Below, piece by piece: positions 45,501 to 57,500 of a stretch of DNA of 60,000 nt. This DNA is from Owenia fusiformis. Lineage: Eukaryota > Annelida > Polychaeta > Sabellida > Oweniidae. The translations under genes were made by a program, and so were the position numbers. Each line of letters opens with the position of its first letter. Position 1 is the stretch's first letter. The notes beneath the pieces are model-generated. The model saw only the letters and a list, made by a program, of their open reading frames with translations. It searched no databases and was not told the origin of the DNA. The stretch spans positions 3,665,730 to 3,725,729 of the forward strand of contig CAIIXF020000007.1 of assembly GCA_903813345.2 (NCBI GenBank), written 5' to 3'.

Positions 45501-48500
45501 TGACAAAATAGAACAATTCAGGATTAGGTTTCTCAAAAATGGTATAATATATATAATTGATATGGCCTTGAATAAGTGGGTAAATTATTAATACACAACT
45601 ATTCAATTATTATTACACAACTATTCAATCTCTTTATCAGTCTAGAAATTAATTCATATAGGAATGAGTTTTGTTTATTTACAAAAACACAATGGGCAAT
45701 ATTTGAAAAATGAACACAATTAAACCTCAAGAAATTAAAATATGATAATGATAAAAAATGTCAGTCATTCTTTAATATATGCCTGACCATATTTATGTAG
45801 GAAAACAACCAAAATACAATATTAACCCATGAGACCAATCCAAAAGACAATATACATGATACTTAAAAAACTTGAAAGGATAATATCACAAATGCATAAT
45901 ATAGCATGCCTTGACAAAGCTATTACAAGATGTTCTTAAACTCCTTATCCATGAAATGAGCAAACCATACATAGAATGGTGTTTTGAAGTCAAAAGATAA
46001 TAAATGCAGATTTCTTATATCATACCATCCATTGAGGATCAAATGTGACCAATAAATCAAGTTTATCTACTTTAGCTCTTGATTAACGTGGGACTTTTAA
46101 GCCCTTAACATTTCAACATCCAAGACCATGAGAATGTCAAAACATAAACTATGTCAAGGACTTTGAGTTTATTTTCCCAGCACATTGAGGAGCACAATTC
46201 CATGGACATGCAGACAAGTCCATAATTATAACAATTAATAATAAATTAATTGGTTTTATGTGTGTTTTATGGGAGTTTATTATAACGTCACAATTGTTAG
46301 GTTTAGAAGTAAACAAAACTGGTTGCTAGGTAGAATAGAATGTAGGTCAGTGAGCATGCGCAGGAAGACACCATTTTCCATCCATTTTTATTTGAGGCTG
46401 GAGGAAGATTTGATATCTGAGTGAATCTTGTAAGTATTTAATCACCAACCCTCCCTCATGTACCACCCATTAATTATCCCCCAACTAAGGTGAGATCAAG
46501 AAAATGGTAAAAGAGATTTGATTAGTGATACATGAAGGTAATTAACTATAGTGGAGATAATCTAGCTAATTAAAACAAAACTAAAATGCGTAACAGTAAT
46601 GACTGCTCCCTAATAAACCCACATAAACCGAAAATACAAATAAATGCATGTAAACTAACACAAGCAATAGGGAAGATCTCACCAGGATACAATTAATGTT
46701 CAACTTATGCTCCTTTACTGTAACTTGCCCTCCCCAACTTATGCTCCCTTCCTGCAACTTACCCTCCCCAACTTATGCTCCCTTCCTGCAACTTACCCTC
46801 CCCAACTTATGCTCTCCTCCTGCAACTTACCATCCCCCGACTTATGCTCCCTTCCTGTAACTTACCCTCCCCAACTTATGCTCCCCTCCTGCAACTTACC
46901 CTCCCCAAGTTATGCTCCCTTCCTGCAGCTTACCCTCCCCAACTAATGCTCTCCTCCAGCAACTTACCCTCCCAACTTATGCTCCCCTTACCAACTTTAC
47001 ATCCCCTGCTACTTACCCAGGAATGATGACTATCTGTGTTAGACAGACTAGACAGCAAACTATGAGGGCACAAGCCATATGAGACTTGAACATTGAGTCT
47101 CGCACTTTTGAATACTGAAATAAAAGAAGAGAATTATATTAAAGCCAATCATTACATTCAATAATTCCCTCTCCAATTTTTTTCTAAATGAATAATATGT
47201 TTATTTCAGTTCAAAATTAAAAGTTCAAAATAAATGTAAACTTCAATTTGGAGTTTGGACCAACCAACAACATTGATGATTTCAAATCCTCCATAAACAA
47301 AACAAATGTTTTTTAAAACAATGCTCAAATCCCTGTATACCACCCTATGCAGACAGAGCCTGTGGGAAATATTGGGTGCGGAGCAAATGAGCGGAGGGTG
47401 CGGAGCTAACGGTCATTTTTGAATTTAAATTTGGGATATTTCTGAAACTAAGCCGTTTTGGGACTTCAAATATACCAAGATATGTGTATTTGACACCAAA
47501 TATTAATACAATTGTGAAAATAGTAGCGCAATTCATTCTATAGCGACGCAGTGTGCCTTAAACCTTTCCCAGACCTATATATTTTGAAATTATCCTTTTA
47601 TACTGAGTCCCCAGCATTCATAAAAAATGGTGTTCAAGGTACACTATCTATACAAATTATTTTTGCATTTTGGAAGCCAGGCAGTATCTGTGTGATTTTA
47701 TAAAAATTCGGAAATGTTTTTCAGATATGAGCCCCCTCTAAATATTGGGTGCGGAGGAGCTCCATAAACGTACCTCCGCACCCAATATTTAGAGGGGGCT
47801 CATATCTGAAGAACATTTCCGAATTTTTATAAAATCACACAGATACTGCCTGGCTTCCAAGATGCAAAAATAATTTGCATGGGTAGTGTATCTTGAACAC
47901 CATTTTTTATGAATGCTGGGGACGCAGTATTAAAAGGATAGTCTCAAAATATATAGGTCTGGGAAATGTTTAAGGCATACTACGTCGCTATAAAATGAAT
48001 TGCACTACTATTTTCACAATTTTATTGATATTTGGTGTCAAATACACATATCTTGGTATATTTGAAGTCCCAAAACGGCTTAGTTTCAGAAATATCCCAA
48101 TTTTAAATTCAAAAATGACCGTTAGCTCCACACCCTCCGCTCATTTGCGCCGCACCCAATATTTCCCACAGGCTCTGTCTGCATAGGGTGTATACATGTA
48201 CTTGAATAAGGTTAGAAATATTGATTTTTGATAAGCTCTGTATTTCACAGGTGGGGATAATAAGTCAAGGGTGTTATCTTATATAACACATACATGTATG
48301 GTTCATAAAGTCATTCGAAAGATTATATAATAGATATAATACTATTTTGTAATAGGACTCCTTTAATTAAAAACCTGCTTGATATACTATTACATCTCAT
48401 CTAAATGGAGATCTATTGCATAATATTATATTTAATCATGAAAGCGTGCTTCAATATATCCAATAAGTCTAATAAATCCAGTCTAATCTTGGGTCTGTGC

Positions 48501-51500
48501 CAAAAGTTTTATATTTTAATTATCATATTGGAATCTTTACAAAGACGATTGACAAATACATGACCTCAGATTTTATTCTCCCCATTACTTAAAACTAATT
48601 CTCTTCAAGTTTTTCTTCTAAGTCAACTCTCTGAAAAGATTATTCCTAAAACTCAACTGTTTGTTATAACTGCCAATGACAAGAAATGAAGAAACATGGT
48701 CATTGTTAATTTATGAACAAATTAGAGTTTATTTCTCTGAGGTGTTTTTATTTCAAAGGTGTTCACATTTAAAAAACATTCATCTAAAAAGTGTTTACAT
48801 TACACGAGGGTTCATATTTCAGTCACATTTCAGAAATTTCAGACACATTCACATTTTGTAAGCAATAACATTTCAGAAGTGTTCACATTTCAGATACATT
48901 CACATTTAAGCAATCACATTTCAAAAGTTTTCTTCAAATCAGGCTCAACCGCACAAATATACTTCTACATACTACCTACTGATATTCCATAATAAACTAA
49001 CCTTTTCCTCCAGATTTTTTGATCGGAATGTGAGAAAAAATGGTTTAACATGCTCAAGACGGAGCCTGTCGACGCTTCTTGCATCAATTGCACGTCCAAG
49101 ATATTCATTCACTTCATCTTCAGGATCCCTGTTTCCAGAGTCCTCACCAAAACCTAATCTATAATAAATATATAATAAATTTGAATACATGAAACAAATG
49201 ACATAAAATTTGTTATGTATAATATATATTTGTTATTTATATCCATGTATATAGTTCTTTAAGTATAGCGATATAAAAAGAGTAGACACTTTAACCTGCA
49301 GTAGTTAGATTTTTAAACACATCATTTAGTTTGAATACTTCTTTAAATAGCTGAATTTGTAAAATTATACTGTAACCAATAATCTATCAAAATACAATAT
49401 ACAATATATATATTGGCAAAATAATTAACATAAGTTACTTCTTGTTCCCATTTTGCTGGTCCTCCATTCCCATCATTTTCATCATTTTTGCCTCTTTCTG
49501 GTTGGTATTGGATTGTTTCTTCTCGATCTTCACCTTCTGCAACAACAGAAAAAAAATGTATAGAAATTGAAAATATCCATTTGTTCAAGATCATTCTCTC
49601 TAAAATCTGCATGACGCATATGATTTTTAAGTTTTTTTTCTACAAAATTTGGAGTGTTCACTATATACCAGCTTACTTCGTTCCTTGCTGATCTCACTCT
49701 TTTATGCAATTTCAAAATTTTCTCTTAAGTTTGAATTTTGGAATCACTTGAATCAAACCCCAACTTCTTCAACTGAAACTCACTATCATTCCATGTCATT
49801 AAATCACCCAATTTGTTGTCATGGTAACAGATATCAGCAAAAATTTGTTGAAAATTATAGCATGTCTATATGCGTTAACACAAGTCAATCTGAATATTCA
49901 CAAAACTGTTACAATTTAGAAGTTCTAACAGTATGTAAACGCGTCTCATTTGATGAGATCAACCTGGATCTTATTTCCCAAATGTACAAATGAGAATTAG
50001 AAGTACAAAGGGCAACATTAAAAGCATAAAAGCATAAATCATATCCCACATGATAAAAATATAAAGTGTCCACCGATTAAGAGGTCGCATCACCATAAAA
50101 AATATTACTTGGTATCTTCTTGAATGACTTGATGATGTTTTTAATATGAGACATTTCTCAGAACTTATTGATCTATCAAAAGAGTAATAAAAAGAAACTG
50201 TGAGGGTGCGTGCAAAAAAGAAGCCAGGAAATCTTTAACAGCCAGATGGTACCTTAAAAGAATGACAAAAATCATGTTTTAATATTGACTTTCTCCCTGT
50301 TTCCTTCATGTTATTTGAACACATAAAACTATTTAGTAATTGATAAGTATTTGGCCATGAAAATGTTACTCCTAGTGATATTGATATGCACTACATGATG
50401 CAAAAGATATCAGTCAAATCATACAGTAACACATGATATTCAGAATCGGCCATTATGCCATAATTTGCAAATATTTTAGAAATATGACCACTGACAGAAA
50501 ATAATATCTGAGGTTGGCAAACGACTGGATGTAAAAACCTTATGGGGCGGGTAATGTTTTCAAAAACAGAGTAAAGTAGAGAAGAGTGGAACCAGTAACG
50601 AATAAATTAGGTTTACAGGGTGTAGTGTGCATTCCATATTATATAAAAGAGGCTTCAAATTTTATAGTGAAAATAATATAATGACAATAAAACGAGCATG
50701 AGCAAATGGATAGGTTGATTCGGTTGATTCAACATTATCAATAGGGTACATCCTGTATCAATTAAATAGTAATTAAAACATCATTAATATTTGCTGGAAC
50801 AAATATACTCTTTTGATGAAGAACATACTTTTAGGATAACCATAGGGAAATATGTGGAAAAGACATGTAAGAAAACCAGCCACATTTAAAATAGAAAAAG
50901 AGTGGAATCAGCTGGAAATGATGCAAACAGACATGAAGTTTAGCACTCCAATAACATAAGTCAATAACGATCCCAAAAATAGGTCCAATAAAAAATAATG
51001 TAAGATGGTATATTGAAATAATTCATGAACTTATAGCTAAGAGGTTAAACTTTGTTCAAAAGTTTTTGTCTCAGCTACAAGATTATCAATAAAAAAGCTT
51101 CCTGACATGTATCTATATAGATTATTATACAATTTATCAATATGTTACATTGTAATACAGTAGTAAGAACATAGGCTGTCTCTATCAAACATTATTGTTC
51201 GATCATGATCCATAAAAATCATTTAGAGACACATTGTTATAAGATACATCCACTTTACTTTCCCAGGCTAGTTTAGAAAAGCATAGAAACACAGTATGGT
51301 AAACCGAAGCTGTGGTGACTACAAACAAAGGGGGTTCAGCACTCATAGACATTTAATTAACAACTTGCAATGTCACACTTAAATTAGAGGGACTATAATT
51401 AGGGGGGGGGGCATAATTAGGTGGAGGTATAACTTGAGAGTATATCAGTCGAGATAATTTAAAGGTATCATGAAATCAATGCATGAATTCTTTATATCTT

Positions 51501-54500
51501 CCACTGTTTTATTAGTTCACTAAGTGATAACATTGATTTGATTTTCTTCACTTCCGTTAATATTATGCACCAAATAGACATCTGCTCACACCATTCTTTG
51601 TAAAATTTGAATGAAGTGCATGATTATCTTATATTTTCACATGATTTGTATAGTCTTGATTACAAATATGTCTACCTTTTTCTCCATTCTAATCCCACTC
51701 ATTTTTCTCTAAAAAGTGAATGAAAATTTGAAAAACTGATTTTCTCACATTCTCATCTTTTGGACTCTTGACTACACTTGTTTACTTTATTCTTTTCCAC
51801 TTATTTCTATCACATTTTGTATTTTAAAACATGGCAGTGATGACTGATGATCCGTGCCATGACAATCAGGTCATCGTATAATGATAGTCATGAGAAAATT
51901 AGTCACCAATCTTATTGTACAGATAGAAAATAAATAAAGCGAAGGATCACATGAAAAGCCCATGACAATAAAATAATAATGATTAAGTGATTTTAAAAAT
52001 ACCTCCATACCAAAACTTCAAACAAGGCATTAACATGACAAAATGTCACCACCTAGTTGCTCACAATATTATGAGTTCAAACTTAATATAAGTCAGATTT
52101 GAATTTCTGAGAACTTGTAAAGTCAAATTTGAACTTCTGAAAAGATGTAGATGATTTTGAAAAAAAAATTTGGTCAATTTGAAGCAAGTTGAAAACAGAC
52201 CTTTTTGACCTTTTTTGACCTTGAGAAGGTCATTAAAGGTCAAATGTCAAATCTAAAGTCAGATTTGAATTTCTGAGAACATGTAGATGATTTTGAAAAA
52301 AAAAATTAGTCAATTTGAAGCAAGTTGAAAAAAGACCTTTTTGACCTTTTTTGACCTTGAGAAGGTCAAATGTCAAATCTAAAGTCAAATCTTAAGTCAT
52401 ATTTGAATTTCTGAGAACATGTAGATGATTTTGAAAAAAAATTTAGTCAATTTGAAGCAAGATGAAAAAATACCTTTTTGACCTTTTTTGACATTGAGAA
52501 GGTCATTGAAGGTCAAATGTCAAATCTAAAGTCAGATTTGAATTTCTGAGAACATGTAGATGATTTTGAAAAAAAAATTTAGTCAATTTGAAGCAAGTTG
52601 AAAAAAGACCTTTTTGACCTTTTTTGACTTTGGGAAGGTCATTGAAGGTCAAATGTCAAATCTTAAGTCAAATCTAAAGTCAGATTTGAATTTCTGAGAA
52701 CACGTAGATGATTTTGAAAATTTTTTTTAGTCAATTTGAAGCAAGTTGAAAACAGACCTTTTTGACCTTTTTTGACCTTGAGAAGGTCATTGAAGGTCAA
52801 ATGTCAAACCTTAAGTCAAATCTTAAGTCAGATTTGAATTTCTGAGAACACGTAGATGATTTTGAAAAAAAAATTTGGTCAATTTGAAGCAAGTTGAAAA
52901 CAGACCTTTTTGACCTTTTTTGACCTTGAAAAGGTCATTGAAGGTCAAATGTCAAATCTAAAGTCAGATTTGAATTTCTGAGAACATGTAGATGATTTTG
53001 AAAAAAAAATTTAGTCAATTTGAAGCAAGTTGAAAAAAGACCTTTTTGACCTTTTTTGACTTTGAGAAGGTCATTGAAGGTCAAATGTCAAATCTTAAGT
53101 CAAATCTAAAGTCAGATTTGAATTTCTGAGAACACGTAGATGATTTTGAAAAAATTTTTTAGTCAATTTGAAGCAAGTTGAAAACAGACCTTTCTGACCT
53201 TTTTTGACCTTGAGAAGGTCATTGAAGGTCAAATGTCAAATCTAAAGTCATATTTGAATTTCTGAGAACATGTAGATGATTTTGAAAAAAAATTTAGTCA
53301 ATTTGAAGCAAGATGAAAAAATACCTTTTTGACCTTTTTTGACATTGAGAAGGTCATTGAAGGTCAAATGTCAAATCTAAAGTCAGATTTGAATTTCTGA
53401 GAACATGTAGATGATTTTGAAAAAAAAATTTAGTCAATTTGAAGCAAGTTGAAAAAAGACCTTTTTGACGTTTTTTGACTTTGAGAAGGTCATTGAAGGT
53501 CAAATGTCAAATCTTAAGTCAAATCTAAAGTCAGATTTGAATTTCTGAGAACACGTAGATGATTTTGAAAAAAAAATTTAGTCAATTTGAAGCAAGTTGA
53601 AAACAGACCTTTTTGACCTTTTTTGACCTTGAGAAGGTCATTGAAGGTCAAATGTCAAATCTAAAGTCAGATTTGAAGGTCAAATGTCAAATCTAAAGTC
53701 AGATTTGAATTTCTGAGAACATGTAGATGATTTTGAAAAAAAATTTAGTCAATGTGAAGCAAGTTGAAAAAAAGACCTTTTTGACCTTGAGAAGGTCATT
53801 GAAGGTCAAATGTCAAATCTAAAGTCAGATTTGAACTTCTGAGAACATGTAGATGATTTAGAAAAAAATTGAAGTCAGTCTAAACAGTATTTGTTAAGTT
53901 ATAGGAAGTTGTAAGAAATTGTTACAGACGCCGGACGCCAACCACCAACCACCAACCGCCGGACGCCGTCGCAAAAAAACGGAGACCATAACAATATGTC
54001 ACCACTTTTGGTGGTGACATAATTATAAAAACAAAAAGCAAAAGCCCAGATATATAAAAATATAAAACAAACAAAAACAGACATTCATTTTGAAAGCAGC
54101 CTATGAACGGAATACAGGGGTGTGCGTTTGTCTTGAATTGTGGACTAGGACTTGAAGACAGTGAGGTTTTAAGAGAATGCCCATTTCACACAGATGCACA
54201 CATAAAAACAATACAAGCAGATAGTATGTGTGTTAGAAGCTACAAAACAAATCTAAAAGCATAGGCTTAAAGCAATATGGAATTTCTATGTCAAATGTGA
54301 CATCACAATTGCGTGGTGATGTCACAATGCACTTACACGACGACTACGTCGCTGTTCTATCCGGTTTTCATATACAGCATCATGCAGAGAGCCAAGAAGC
54401 ATATGAACCTGATTTCTTTTGATAAGCTTGCTATTGAGAAATTTCCAGTGTTTGGAAACTTCAATTTTTGGAATTTTAGCTTTAGGGGCAGGGGTTGGAA

Positions 54501-57500
54501 CCTCCCCAGGCTAAAAATATAAAATGAATTGTAAATAAGAAATTAGAACAATATTTGGTCATGATATTATTCATATTTGTATTTAACATTTTAAAAACTT
54601 TAAAAAAAAATATTTTAGAAATTTTTTGTTCGGGCCTGATGATAAAGTGCACTATTATGCTCTCTGGATTCTTTCTTGATATAGGGTTTTATGCACAATA
54701 CATCAAAGCCTCTAATATCATTCCCTGCTATCTCTCTACCCGCAAGGGAAGTAGCTTACCGGGTCAAGATGTTAGAGATAAACTTTGATGTCAGACTGTT
54801 GCCTTTTAAGTGATGATTGCACAATTTCCTATGAAAATAAAAGTAAATGAGAAAATGTATAATTTCTGCGTAAAAAAAGTACAATGTAATACATCACAAT
54901 GCCATTGTTCTTTTTTGTTTGTTTAGAATTGTTATCTTTACTTTGCGTTCATTTTATGTCAAGAAATGCATTATTAATGTCCCACTTTAATCGCCCATTA
55001 TTCTCGCTTTAAATGCCTATCTGTATAAACTACCGATGCAACTATAGGAAATACAACACCGTAAGTGCTGATGGGCCATTCCAAATTGTTAAACCTCATT
55101 GCCTCATTGCTCATCATATATCTTTCAAAAATTTGAATTACGTAATTTATTGGAATTTCTATACACGTTCGTCAATTAGCTTCATCTCTGTTTATTTTAT
55201 TCCTTGCTAATTCCACTCTTTTCCTGATATATGTTGAGGACAATCCTGAATGATGATTGGACAACATAATCTCATGGCCTAGCAACACACATCAGAGAGC
55301 ACAATAGATACACGACACAACAATGCCTTAAATTGTTTTTATAGTTAAGAGGATCATGCAAAAAATGAATGGCCAAAACATCAAAGTCATGACAACTGCC
55401 ATATATTTTATAGAATGGAATTCTACGCCAAACATTAAATATCAAATAAAACATGATAAAAGAGAATCAAAATGTCATTGGTAATTTCAGTAATATACCT
55501 TGAGAAAATTGTCAAGGCAGTCATCCCTACTCCATATTTTCTCTTGAATTTGAATGAAGTGCTTGATTTTCTTGCATTTCTATACAATTTAGAGTGTTGA
55601 CTTCATGTCTGCGTAGTTTATTCCTTGCTAATTCCACTCATTCTCACTTTATTTTTAGGTTTCAAGAATGACCACCATGGCATTTTTTGGGGGGTTATAA
55701 ATGACCAATCACAACAGCCATAACAAAGTTGCTGGATTAATATTGAATTGTCATATAAATTTTCTGCACTTTTTACATGCCACTTGGACAAATGAAGAGT
55801 TTGGGTTAATATATTGTGAGAAAGAGTCATTACTATAATAACATTCAGAAATTCAACATAATATTTCTGCCAGGATACACATGAATATGAGACAAATAAA
55901 TAAAATTGGATACATTACATAATTAGAATGACACAACTGAAAGGAGTAATATTTCTGATCGAATAATACAGGGTGACAAAATGAATATATATATTTTCTT
56001 ATATTAACATAGGGTGATACAATAGCTTACATTGACCAAATGTCCATTTACTCAATCCCTTAAAAATCCCACTGTTATTCTAATAGAGAGTGAATCAAAT
56101 GAAAAACCATTTAGAGGAGAGACAAGAAGAGAGCATAATTTGAACACTCTATTACTACAAACTGCTTGTATTGAAACTAAACACTATGGCATGCAAATGA
56201 AAAATCAGAATTAGCTCGTTATTTGATCTACTATTAACATATTCAATTCTTATTTAAATTGGAAGCTATTCTTTTTCTAACTCAATTATTATTTTGCCTA
56301 AATATTTCAAAATATGAAAAATCTGTGAAGAATAAATTCTGTGTAAAAACTTTGTCAACAATTTTTCACCACAGCCACAGGGGTTTATCGATCAATAGCA
56401 AGTGATGCAGCCAATCAAGTTCTTGGGAATTTGCAAATCATGTATGTCATTTATTCAATTTTGCCATCTTAGGGTGGAAACTGAAGCAATTATTTGCCTG
56501 CCACAGTGAAATGTTAAAGAGTAGCATGCATTGCCACGTGAGTTTGAATTGGAGTCTCGGAGATATGATGCACTCTATTGACCTACTCTAAGGTATCATT
56601 TACCATTCAGCCTGAAATGGATCAGTCATTCAATCCGTATGATAAAACATCAATCAATAAATCAATTACATACCTTGGCTCTTTGGCCTTCATCTACGAT
56701 AAGATATGTCGCTATTTGATTATCACGTAAATATGCGTTTCTATCCCCACCATGCCCATCTTCAACAGCATACTCTCCTCCGAGACATGATGCAGTTGTT
56801 GCCGTAATGTGGACACGCCTAGAAAAAAAATAAAATGATTTAAATGATATACTGGTAATAGCTATACAGGGTGATCAATAAATAAGGTAAAAGTATCTGG
56901 CATTTCTTCAGATTTTACCCAATCCTCATAAAATTTGCACAGAATAATGTTTTAACATTATTGAATTGATATATTAAGTTACAGATCAAAGTGATGTGAT
57001 TGGTTGAAGTTATAGTTGCCATAGCAACAGAAAGCATGAAGACCCGGGGCAACTATCGAAAAACTAAATTTTCAGTCGAAACACTTTTGATAATATATTT
57101 CAAATCACAATTAAAATGGCATAATCATATTCTTGTTTCATACTTCATAACTGCTACTTAATGTCCTTTGTTTTTAACATATAGTTCATGTCTTCTACTC
57201 CAGTCTTTGAACACCTTTTAAACCCATTTTCCCATAGCCTGCAAATTTTCAAGACAGCTGGCTTCAAGTCATCCCATGAGAAACTCTCTCAACCCCCTCT
57301 TCAGCTCACCATGATGGTAAAATCATAAGGGGCCAAGTCAGGAGAGTATAATACATGGCCTAACAGTGGGAAACCCAGTGCTTCAATGGTTTGTACCGTG
57401 AGAATAGCATTGTGAGACGGAGCATTGTCCCAGTGCAATGTGAAACGTTTTGCAGGCCTCTTAGTCTTAGCTTCTTCCTCTCTTCTCTCATCAAATCTCT

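Noticed and set aside
46350-46362. GCATGCGCAG, an NRF1-like promoter word
   Set aside because: It lies in mid-intron with no first exon or supporting motif nearby; single short match.
46707-47026. Proline- and leucine-rich plus-strand ORFs ([11 protein letters not shown] repeats)
   Set aside because: Produced by the 34-bp minisatellite; antisense to the cyclase gene.
47345-48186. Twin 63-aa ORFs on opposite strands with nearly the same protein
   Set aside because: They are mirror images from the arms of the palindrome, not two genes.
49343-49612. 89-aa minus-strand ORF with [21 protein letters not shown]
   Set aside because: It overlaps a real cyclase exon in the wrong frame; the frame joining both neighbours reads [20 protein letters not shown].
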